DNA of 19,845 nucleotides from CAZHLD01 sp964533185 (GTDB lineage Bacteria > Acidobacteriota > Terriglobia > Acidiferrales > UBA7541), in assembly GCA_964533185.1 (NCBI GenBank), contig CAZHLD010000063.1, positions 1-19,845 on the forward strand, in the 5' to 3' direction. The notes under the pieces were generated by a model. It was given only the letters and a program-made list of their open reading frames with translations, was not told the origin of the DNA and did not search any database. Each line of letters starts with the position of its first letter. Within the stretch, counting starts at the first letter, position 1. The position numbers were made by a program, and so were the translations under genes. Shown one piece after another: positions 1 through 6,166 of the stretch.

Positions 1-42
1 GTAATCGTCAGGTCGCCGGTTCAATTCCGGCCCTCGGCTCCA
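1..42 (+). tRNA. tRNA-Thr, 3' half (5' part outside window)
   Basis: The window opens inside the anticodon loop. Bases 1-2 (GT) fit the last two anticodon bases (NGT, threonine), followed by AA and the 3' anticodon stem TCGTC. A 5-nt variable loop AGGTC (10-14) follows. The T arm has a perfect 5-bp stem (15-19 with 27-31) and loop TTCAATT. The 3' acceptor strand is 32-38, the discriminator is T39 and CCA is encoded at 40-42. A T73 discriminator with a CGGCT-CCA end is common in tRNA-Thr. The 5' acceptor strand (expected GCCGAGG) and D arm are not visible, so the exact isoacceptor (TGT, GGT or CGT) is open. Confidence 0.85.
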
Positions 43-44
43 CA
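11..44. repeat. Left copy of 34-bp direct repeat (attL-like, tRNA 3' end)
   Basis: These 34 bases recur exactly at 912-945 in the same orientation. The flanking bases differ on both sides (a versus g before, g versus a after), so the identity is exactly 34 bp. The repeat covers part of the variable loop, the whole T arm, the 3' acceptor strand, CCA and two more bases. This is the usual core of tRNA-targeted site-specific integration. The two copies enclose a toxin-antitoxin pair and nothing else recognisable. Confidence 0.9.
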
Positions 45-104
45 GTTCTTAGTCACCTCTTGAGGTCTGATTGATGTCGTGCGTTATCCGGTGGGTTTGG
101 AAGC

Positions 105-134
105 TTGACAGGCGTATAGCATTATTGCTATATT
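105..134 (+). promoter_or_regulatory. Promoter with embedded palindromic operator for the toxin-antitoxin operon
   Basis: TTGACA (105-110) is a consensus -35. TATATT (129-134) is a good -10 at 18-bp spacing. A perfect inverted repeat, TATAGCA-TTAT-TGCTATA (115-132), fills the spacer and overlaps the -10. This is the usual place for the autoregulatory operator of a HigA-type antitoxin, so the antitoxin alone or the toxin-antitoxin complex is the likely repressor. The first gene starts at 168. Confidence 0.75.
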
Positions 135-167
135 ACAAAGCGGCGGAACCCAGAGCGGGTCAGTAGG

Positions 168-572
168 GTGAGTGAGTTTGCGATCGAGTATGTTGCATTG
201 CCGAACGGGCGGATACCCGCCCGGGAGTTCGTGGATTCGCTGGATGACAAGGCGGCAGCCCGCATAGACGCCTTTATTGAGCGTTTGCGTATCTATGGGA
301 ACCAGATGCAGGGCAAGTTTGTAAAGAAGCTCACGCACGAGATCTTTGAGCTAAGGGTCAAGCAGTTCGACCGGATTTTCCGCATCCCGTTCTTTTATCA
401 GCCCGGGATGCTGATTGTTGTTACTTCGGGCTTTCAGAAGAAGACTAAGCGGACCCCACCCGGCGAAATTGCCAGGGCGGAACAGCTGAGGAACCTCTGG
501 ATGAAGTACCGAAATCGGTACACAGGGTCTCCGAAGGAAAGGGAAGCCATCGTGAAGGAGTTGGGCCTATGA
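168..572 (+). CDS. higB: HigB/RelE-like toxin (phage Gp49-like, DUF891 family)
   Basis: A 134-aa protein that resembles the RelE-fold toxins of the Gp49/HigB group, which act as ribosome-dependent mRNA interferases. The family core is visible at residues 50-77 (KKLTHEIFELR, then QFDRIFRIPFF) and 86-105 (TSGFQKKTKRTPPGEIARAE), the basic strand-turn-helix typical of these toxins. The C-terminal stretch 106-134 is longer than in minimal HigB proteins. The start is GTG 168 with only a weak upstream purine run, so a nearby start remains possible. The stop overlaps the antitoxin start by 4 bp (ATGA, 569-572), and the toxin-first order is the higBA arrangement. It is controlled from the promoter at 105-134. 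The target mRNA sites cannot be read from the sequence. Confidence 0.82.
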   Translation: MSEFAIEYVALPNGRIPAREFVDSLDDKAAARIDAFIERLRIYGNQMQGKFVKKLTHEIFELRVKQFDRIFRIPFFYQPGMLIVVTSGFQKKTKRTPPGEIARAEQLRNLWMKYRNRYTGSPKEREAIVKELGL

Positions 573-898
573 AACGCGACCGACATGCAGAAATCGTCGG
601 GCGTCGCGCGCGCCGGAGCGCGACGTACCGGAAGACCTTTGCCCGCACCTTGCAGCAGATTGACCTGGCTCTGCTCGTCCGAGAGATGCGTGAAAATGCT
701 GGTTTGACGCAGGCAGAGCTCGCCCGAAAGATCGGCACCACACAGTCTGTAATTGCCCGGCTGGAAGATGCTGAGTACATGGGGCATTCACTTTCGATGC
801 TCGAGCGCATCGCCGCCGCCTGCGGCGTGGGCCTGAAACTCCACGCTGAAAAGAAGCCCCACTTCGACCGCGAAGTCGCCCTAGTACAGCTTGGATAA
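569..898 (+). CDS. higA: HigA-like antitoxin, XRE-family HTH
   Basis: A 109-aa protein with a Cro/C1-type helix-turn-helix at about residues 35-90 (LLVREMRENAGLTQAELARKIG, then TTQSVIARLEDAEY). The N-terminal 25 residues are very basic. ATG 569 lies inside the end of the toxin gene (ATGA overlap) and has a strong GAAGGAG site at 554-560, so the two are translationally coupled. It should neutralise the upstream toxin and repress the operon at the palindrome 115-132. The stop at 896-898 is only 13 bp from the right copy of the tRNA-end repeat, so the pair fills the bracketed segment almost completely. Confidence 0.85.
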   Translation: MKRDRHAEIVGRRARRSATYRKTFARTLQQIDLALLVREMRENAGLTQAELARKIGTTQSVIARLEDAEYMGHSLSMLERIAAACGVGLKLHAEKKPHFDREVALVQLG

Positions 899-911
899 GA
901 ACTTGGTAGCG

Positions 912-945
912 GGTCGCCGGTTCAATTCCGGCCCTCGGCTCCACA
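912..945. repeat. Right copy of 34-bp direct repeat (attR-like tRNA fragment)
   Basis: Identical to 11-44. It contains the T arm, 3' acceptor strand and CCA of tRNA-Thr, but the preceding bases (TTGGTAGC at 903-910) cannot complete an anticodon arm or body. It is therefore a fragment and not a second tRNA. It ends 2 bp before the stop codon of the reverse-strand methyltransferase pseudogene. Confidence 0.88.
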
Positions 946-947
946 AG

Positions 948-1800
948 TCACTTCCGGGCCTGAAGATAGACTTCACTGCCCAGCGAAGGAAATAACGCAC
1001 CCCACAACTGGTTGAACCGGACCCACAGCCGCGAATTCTCTAGCGGGTTCCCGCTCAGCCGCATCAGGTGCGAGCCCGTCAGGAATTCGACTTGCATTCC
1101 CGCGGCAGCCATCAGCCGGCGCCAGCGTCGCGGCGACAGGCTGTGAATGTGTGCCCCCCGTCTTCTCAGCCCGTCTTTCCTCTCCCGCGCAAATCGTCGC
1201 TCGACAACCGGTGCCACCCAGTCCGGAGCCGAAGGCGACCCGGCCAGCAGAATTCCCCCCCGGCCTAAGGATGCGTCCGATCTCGCTGATTGTGAATTCC
1301 GGCTGCGGCACATGCTCGAAGACGTGCAGGCTCACAACGATATCGGCTGATTCATCCTCCAGCGGCAATGGCTAGTCGAAATCGCACGCAACCGTCTTTT
1401 CGTACCCGGCCCGCGCCAGCAATTCTCCATCCACATTCCAGTCTAGGCCCACCCACCGCGCATTCAGACGCGGCCCGGCCAGCCGTCGCAGCGTGCCGTG
1501 CTCACAACCCAGGTCCACAACCATAGGCGCGCGCCCGAGCCGTCGCGCTTCGTCCTCAATCGCACACAGCGGCCACGAGTAACGCATCGCGCGGATCGGA
1601 TACCGGGTCCGTTTGGCGCGCTCGGAAACGGCCAGGTCTTCCTTTTTCAGTGCGTTTGTTTTGTCGAAGAGAGTCAGAGGCCAGAGCAGAAACTGGAATC
1701 GGGATGACCACTCCTCGACGGACTTGCCGCTATCTGCAGCCAAAGGTGGGAAGGATAACAGTCTTGCCGGGGTGAGCCGTGCCGGAAATGGAAAGCCCAC
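948..1800 (-). pseudogene. Class I SAM-dependent methyltransferase, disrupted
   Basis: On the minus strand the fragments join into one Rossmann-fold methyltransferase. The SAM-binding motif I reads VVDLGCEHG, the second strand ARWVGLDW, then CDFD, then PLPLEDESADIVVSLHVFEHVP and the motif III-like GRILRPGG. Two lesions break it. A TAG at 1374-1372 lies in frame between CDFD and PLPLEDE, probably a former CAG or similar codon. A seven-base G tract (complement of 1255-1261) shifts the frame right after RILRPGG. Removing one G gives a smooth RILRPGGILLAGSPSAPDWVAP and an open frame to the stop at 948-950. The 5' end is uncertain: the GTG at 1800 lies inside a hairpin and the first 25 residues look non-homologous. 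The substrate is unknown. The G7 slip could be a sequencing error, but the TAG is not in a homopolymer. Confidence 0.8.
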
Positions 1801-1858
1801 CCGTGAAGGTGGGCCTTCCAGAGGGGAGAATAGTCCCAGGCCTATGCGCGGAAGGCCC
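1795..1858. other. Overlapping alternative hairpins in the 1801-2022 intergenic region
   Basis: GCCCACC (1795-1801) pairs perfectly with GGTGGGC (1808-1814) around a 6-nt loop. GGGCCTTCC (1811-1819) pairs perfectly with GGAAGGCCC (1850-1858). The two stems share 1811-1814 and so exclude one another. No U-tract follows on the plus strand; on the minus strand the first stem is followed by TTTCCATTTCC. The rest of the gap to 2022 has a 13-bp palindrome (1939-1951) and no gene I can support. Confidence 0.45.
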
Positions 1859-2022
1859 CAGAACTCTTTGTCCTCAGGGCGAGTCTAGAAGAGCAGAAAA
1901 GGTGAAGTCAAGCAAAGAAACAGTTGAAAACTCAGTAGTACAAGTCTTGTATATTCAATTGGTTACAATGCGGTACCGCGCCAGATTGCTCACTGACCTG
2001 CTGCCGCAGCCGCACCAAAGCC

Positions 2023-3135
2023 CTAAAATCGGTAAAAGTCCTTTACTTCGATGGGTTTGCTTGATAGGCCGAGCTGGAGGATCTCCAATTGCTCCGGCCG
2101 ATCAAAAACTTTACCGGGAAGCAGTTTCTTGACCAGCAGCCGCACGCCTCCGAATCCCATTCCAGCCGCCAATGCCAGCAACAGAAAGACTCCGGTGCCC
2201 AACAACGTGCCGACGATGATGTCGCCGATGCTGGGGTCTTTCAGTGTATGGTTCGGCTCGTTCCATGTGACTTGCGTCTCATAACGAATTTGCTCCAGCA
2301 GTGCGTTCGCCGCCTGAGGCGAGTCGTTGGACAGCACCATCGCCAGCAGCGAGCCCTTGCGACGAACGAAGAGCGATTCAGCGCTGCCGGGCGAAGCAGA
2401 TTCCTGCGGGTTCACCGAAAAGCGCTTGGCCAGTTCTTCGAGCTTCTGTGCTGCCACCTGTGGCGTGGGGTACACGGCCAGAAGCATCGTCAATTCCTTG
2501 CCGCCAACCCGGTAGCGAGCCAGTTGTGCATCTGCACCGTAGCCAAACCCGAGCCAATCGCCATTCCCGATCGGCAGCAGGATGTTTAGGGCCTGCGGCC
2601 CCATCACGTATCGTTCGGAATTGCGGATTCGGCCCTGCTGCGGAAAGTATTCACCAATGGTTGGGTAAAGGTATTGGCCCTTTGTGGGCATGACTTGCGC
2701 CACCAGTGTCTTCAAATCCCCCGGGCTGGACTGTTCGACATTTCCGGTTACTTCCAGCACCTGGTCGCCCACAACTGCCAGCACGCGTTCCGCTGAGACA
2801 CTTGCGAAGTGGCTCAGGTCAGCCGGCGCCATCTGCTCATTCAACAAGTAGGTGTAGGCGCCAAATGCAGCACTTGCGTCGCGCATCCGGTAAAGCCTGG
2901 CCGTCAGTTTCGCAGTGCCTCGCGAATATGCCCGCTGCTCAACGCCCAGCACGCCATATTCGCGCAAGACTGTCGCGTTCGGGTCGGCCACCAGCTCCAG
3001 ATTCTCTGCCGTCAGTCGGGTCGCTCCGCCCGAACCGCTCCACGCTCGAAAGGAGGAGGGAAGGGAATCCCCTCTAGCCGCAGCAACCGTCACGGCCATT
3101 AGTGCGAGAATCAGAATGGGAACAGCCCTGCGCAT
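2023..3135 (-). CDS. Exported DUF6599-like protein with C-terminal membrane anchor
   Basis: A 370-aa protein with an N-terminal signal sequence (MRRAVPILILALMAVTVAAARG), an extracytoplasmic body and one hydrophobic segment at about 304-335 followed by a basic, probably cytosolic tail. Features such as SLPSSFRAW, the AYLxxLYRMRDASAAFGAYTYL-like region and GEYFPQQGRIRNSERYVMGP match my recollection of DUF6599, a family seen mainly in Acidobacteriota; the function is unknown. ATG 3135 has a clear AGAAGGAGAG ribosome site. It lies 60 bp downstream of the amidase gene on the same strand, so co-transcription with the peptidoglycan hydrolases is likely, and an envelope role is an inference from that. 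The family assignment is from memory and less certain than the topology. Confidence 0.75.
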   Translation of the reverse strand: MRRAVPILILALMAVTVAAARGDSLPSSFRAWSGSGGATRLTAENLELVADPNATVLREYGVLGVEQRAYSRGTAKLTARLYRMRDASAAFGAYTYLLNEQMAPADLSHFASVSAERVLAVVGDQVLEVTGNVEQSSPGDLKTLVAQVMPTKGQYLYPTIGEYFPQQGRIRNSERYVMGPQALNILLPIGNGDWLGFGYGADAQLARYRVGGKELTMLLAVYPTPQVAAQKLEELAKRFSVNPQESASPGSAESLFVRRKGSLLAMVLSNDSPQAANALLEQIRYETQVTWNEPNHTLKDPSIGDIIVGTLLGTGVFLLLALAAGMGFGGVRLLVKKLLPGKVFDRPEQLEILQLGLSSKPIEVKDFYRF

Positions 3136-3195
3136 ATCTCTCCTTCTATTAGACGCCTTAATGGTACTGCGAGTTCCCGCGATTCGCCAGCCGGC

Positions 3196-5346
3196 TTAGC
3201 GGCTGTTCGGGGCTGGCTTCGGCTGGTTGTACGTCAGACTGTTGATGCTGCGCAGGTAGCTTTCGACTCCGTGGTAGAGCCCTTCAGCCACGCGCTGCCG
3301 GTTATCCGGCTTCTTCAGTTGTTGTTCGTCGGTGGGGTTGCTCAGGAAGGAGATTTCCGAAAGCACCGAGGGCATGTTGGCGCCGATCAAGACCACAAAC
3401 GGCGCCTTACGCACGCCCCGGTTCTTGAGCGTGCGGTTGCTTCGCTGGAGCCGCTTCGTCAGTGCGTCCTGCACCTCGCCGGCCAATTCGCGCGACTCCT
3501 CAATCTTCTCGTTCCGCGCAATCTTCTGGACCAGTTCCTGCAACTCGTGGATAGACCCCTGCGCCAGCGCGTTCTCGCGCGAGGCCACTTCCATGGCCTC
3601 GCCCGAGGCCGAAAAATTCAAGTAATAGGTCTCTACCCCGCGCACGCTATGGTCCTGACTGGAATTGGCATGTATGGAGAGGAACAGGTCAGCCTTGGCC
3701 TGATTGGCGATTGCCGTCCGCTCCTCGAGCGGCACAAACAAATCGTCCTGGCGGGTGAAGATCACCTCAGCTCCCGGCAGCCGCTGTTCCAGCAGCCTGC
3801 CCAATCGTATGGCAACATCCAGGCACAAGTCCTTTTCCATCAAGCCGCTTGGGCCGATTGTCCCCGTGTCGTGACCACCATGCCCGGGGTCAATTACAAT
3901 CCGCCCGATTTTGAGGCCCAGCGCCCGTGTCAGTGAATGCTGGCCGTTCTTGGTGGGCTCGGGTACGAGCGGGGGGCCAAGTCCTGCGGTGGTCTCACGG
4001 ACTGGCGCGCCGCTCTTCTCGCTTCCGGCTTTCCCCGGCGCTTTCTTGGCCGTCTCCGCGCCCGTCAGACTATCGGTTCGAGGCTCCATCCTCGCAATCT
4101 CAGGTACTGGCGCCGGTGGTACAGCCGCTGCCTTCGTTTTGCCCGGCGGCATGGACACCTGGGCGGCTCCCGTCTTAGCTGGTTGTTCCAGCGTGGGGGC
4201 AGGCGGCTTGGGCTCCGCTTTCGCCGTCTTGGCCGAAGAAGTCTCAGGCCACGCCGCTTCGGTCTTCGCACCCTTCGTTGGAGCCTGCGCGGTCCTGGCA
4301 GTCCTCGGTGCTGCGCTACTCTTCGCCGCGACTGTCGCCTCGCCATAGACGTCCACCACCAGCCGGTAAGGGTTGGGCAGCAGGAAGACGGAGTAGTCCT
4401 TGACCTTGTCCACCTCCAGCACCACCCGCACAACGCCCGCCTGATTCTGCGCCACGCGGACGTTTTTCAGGAAGCCGCCTCCCTGCACATCAATTGTTTT
4501 TCCGGCCAGCGCCGAGTTCAGCTTCGCTTTGCTCAGGTCGAAGTAGATGCGGTCCGGCCCGGAGATGCGCGCCGCCTGGTACTTGACGTCGTCTTCCACG
4601 TCCACCACGATCCGGGTGTAATTCTCCGCGTTCCAGGTGCGAATCCGCGTGACCTGCGGAAGCTGCTTCTCCCGGTCCAGTTGTTCGGTCAGTTTCTCCC
4701 GCGACTTCGGCTTCGAAAGATTCTCCCGCGCCTCGGCGATCTCGGCCAGTTCGCGGCGCGCCTCTGCAGCCCGCTCCGACCACGGGTGCTTGGCCAGAAA
4801 CTCCTCAAAGCTCTTCTGCGCCAGGTCGTATTGCTCGAGGTCGTCCTTCTGGATCCGGGCGATGGTCAGCAGCGCGTCCTGTTTGTGACGGCTCTCGGGA
4901 TACTCGTGCAAGAGGAACTGGTAGGCATCCACGGCGGACTGGTAGTACTTCGAGTCAAACCGCCGCCCCATCTCTTGGTAAAGCTCGGCGACGGCCAGCA
5001 GCGCCTGCGGCACCTGGGTAGCGTGCGGCGTGATCAAGTAAACCCGCCGGAACGCCGCCACCAGTTGCGTGTACTCTTCGATCGTGCGCTGGTTCTGCGG
5101 CTTGCCCTGCAGAGCAATCCGCTGTCGCTCGGCCTTCGCAAACTGGTTCTTGGCCGCATCGTGCTTGGCGTCGGCCTTCGCCCCATCCGCCGGCAGCACC
5201 ATCACCGCCGCCAGCAGACACACCAGCAGAGTGATACTCAATCGCAGGGCAGGGAAACGCGCTAAAGGCTGGCTGAGCAAATTGCTGCGCTCAGGGAAGG
5301 GACTTGGTTGAACTGGAGCGGCGTTGAGCCGCAGGTCTTGCCTCAT
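3196..5346 (-). CDS. N-acetylmuramoyl-L-alanine amidase, TPR-AMIN-amidase_3 fusion (AmiC-like)
   Basis: A 716-aa exported zinc amidase that cleaves the MurNAc-L-Ala bond of peptidoglycan. In order: a hydrophobic signal or anchor (35-54), TPR-like helices (90-205, for example QSAVDAYQFLLHEYPES and LAQKSFEEFLAKHPWSERAAEA), an AMIN domain (230-335, for targeting to peptidoglycan or septum), an Ala/Pro/Lys-rich linker (336-479) and a catalytic amidase_3 domain (480-700). Zinc ligands are H489 in DPGHGG, E504 in MEKDL and H559 in SIHAN; the catalytic Glu is E664 in LSEISFLSN. An open frame extends to 5412, but ATG 5346 overlaps the upstream stop as ATGA and gives a standard N-terminus, so I chose it. 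The TPR addition may link the enzyme to an envelope partner. Confidence 0.93.
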   Translation of the reverse strand: MRQDLRLNAAPVQPSPFPERSNLLSQPLARFPALRLSITLLVCLLAAVMVLPADGAKADAKHDAAKNQFAKAERQRIALQGKPQNQRTIEEYTQLVAAFRRVYLITPHATQVPQALLAVAELYQEMGRRFDSKYYQSAVDAYQFLLHEYPESRHKQDALLTIARIQKDDLEQYDLAQKSFEEFLAKHPWSERAAEARRELAEIAEARENLSKPKSREKLTEQLDREKQLPQVTRIRTWNAENYTRIVVDVEDDVKYQAARISGPDRIYFDLSKAKLNSALAGKTIDVQGGGFLKNVRVAQNQAGVVRVVLEVDKVKDYSVFLLPNPYRLVVDVYGEATVAAKSSAAPRTARTAQAPTKGAKTEAAWPETSSAKTAKAEPKPPAPTLEQPAKTGAAQVSMPPGKTKAAAVPPAPVPEIARMEPRTDSLTGAETAKKAPGKAGSEKSGAPVRETTAGLGPPLVPEPTKNGQHSLTRALGLKIGRIVIDPGHGGHDTGTIGPSGLMEKDLCLDVAIRLGRLLEQRLPGAEVIFTRQDDLFVPLEERTAIANQAKADLFLSIHANSSQDHSVRGVETYYLNFSASGEAMEVASRENALAQGSIHELQELVQKIARNEKIEESRELAGEVQDALTKRLQRSNRTLKNRGVRKAPFVVLIGANMPSVLSEISFLSNPTDEQQLKKPDNRQRVAEGLYHGVESYLRSINSLTYNQPKPAPNSR

Positions 5347-6056
5347 TCGTTCGTAAACACCACCCGTCCCCGCTCGTCCATCAGCCGGTAGATGGGTCGC
5401 GAAGCTCCCCACGCACTTGGCTGTCGGTCGGAGCCGGGCCGGAAGTAGGAATCGGTGATCTTCTGGACGTAATTACGCGTCTCGCGATACCGCGGCACGC
5501 CGCCGGCTCGGTCCACGGCCCGCTCACCGGCATTATACGCCGCGAGCGATAGGTGCAGGTCGCCGTTGTACCGTTCCAGCAGCGAACGCAGGTACCGCAC
5601 CCCGCCTTCGAGGTTCTCCTGCGGGTCGAACACGTTTCGTACGCCCATCCGCTCTGCTGTCCCCGGAATCAGTTGCATTAGTCCGACCGCCCCTTTGTGG
5701 GAGATGGCTCGGGGGTTCCACGACGACTCGGTATCGACCACAGCTTTCACCAGCGCCGGATCCACCCGGTGCCGACTAGCTGCTTCTTGGACCAGCCGTT
5801 CGAGGTACTCCTTTGAGTGCCCCCCGACAAGGTTCATATTTCCAGACGCGGCGGCTTGCCCCGGGGTTGTGCGACGGCTGGCTGCTCCATCGCCCTTTCC
5901 CATCGCAGTTCGGCGAAACACAGGCTCGTCAGCGTTGATGAAAACTCGCCTTCCGTTTTCATCCACCACCGATGTGACCTGCGCCTCCGCCGGGATGGCG
6001 CACAAGCCAAGCATTATCAACAAAATGCGCGCCATCCAAACCACGTCTGACCTCAT
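5343..6056 (-). CDS. Lytic transglycosylase (SLT, Slt70/MltE-like) with flanking beta-hairpin motifs
   Basis: A 237-aa exported muramidase that cleaves MurNAc-GlcNAc to 1,6-anhydro products. The signal peptide is about residues 1-25 (ARILLIMLGLCAIPAEAQ). The SLT domain is about 82-205, with catalytic Glu110 in DTESSWNPRAIS, then GLMQLIPGTAERMG and LSLAAYNAGERAV. A DUF4124-like strand pair (VVDENGRRVFINADEP, 30-45) follows the signal, and a near copy (RLMDERGRVVFTNE, 224-237) ends the protein. The start is uncertain: ATG 6056 keeps a charged n-region, ATG 6035 gives a minimal signal peptide and GTG 6104 is open. Its stop overlaps the amidase start (5343-5346), so the two hydrolases are coupled. 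A terminator separates it from alaS, so it probably has its own promoter between 6057 and 6120. Confidence 0.9.
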   Translation of the reverse strand: MRSDVVWMARILLIMLGLCAIPAEAQVTSVVDENGRRVFINADEPVFRRTAMGKGDGAASRRTTPGQAAASGNMNLVGGHSKEYLERLVQEAASRHRVDPALVKAVVDTESSWNPRAISHKGAVGLMQLIPGTAERMGVRNVFDPQENLEGGVRYLRSLLERYNGDLHLSLAAYNAGERAVDRAGGVPRYRETRNYVQKITDSYFRPGSDRQPSAWGASRPIYRLMDERGRVVFTNE

Positions 6057-6120
6057 CTCTTGCTGGGGAAAGCAGAACGATTCCACTTCCTGTGGGTAAA
6101 ACACGGCAAGACCCTATGAA

Positions 6121-6145
6121 CAGAAAAGTGTCCGTTCCCGGACAC
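6121..6145 (-). terminator. Rho-independent terminator downstream of alaS
   Basis: Read on the minus strand, GTGTCCG-GGAA-CGGACAC (6145 to 6128) forms a perfect 7-bp stem with a GNRA-type GGAA tetraloop. It is followed at once by TTTT (6127-6124) and CTGTT. It starts about 20 bp after the alaS stop (6167-6169). It should end the pilT-recX-alaS transcript before the transglycosylase gene. Confidence 0.85.
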
Positions 6146-6166
6146 GCCTCTGGCGCTACAGGGGAA

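Noticed and set aside
912..945. A second tRNA gene at the right repeat
   Set aside because: Only the T arm and acceptor 3' strand are present; the upstream bases cannot form an anticodon or D arm.
1924..1955. Promoter-like TTGAAA and TTGTAT (17-bp spacing) with the palindrome TACAAG-T-CTTGTA at 1939-1951
   Set aside because: No plus-strand gene follows; the next gene is convergent. The palindrome is kept only as a note because no target gene is evident.
3937..5265. A 442-codon open frame on the plus strand opposite the amidase gene
   Set aside because: The product is low-complexity, Arg/Leu/His-rich and antisense to a clear TPR-AMIN-amidase. It is a GC-driven shadow frame.
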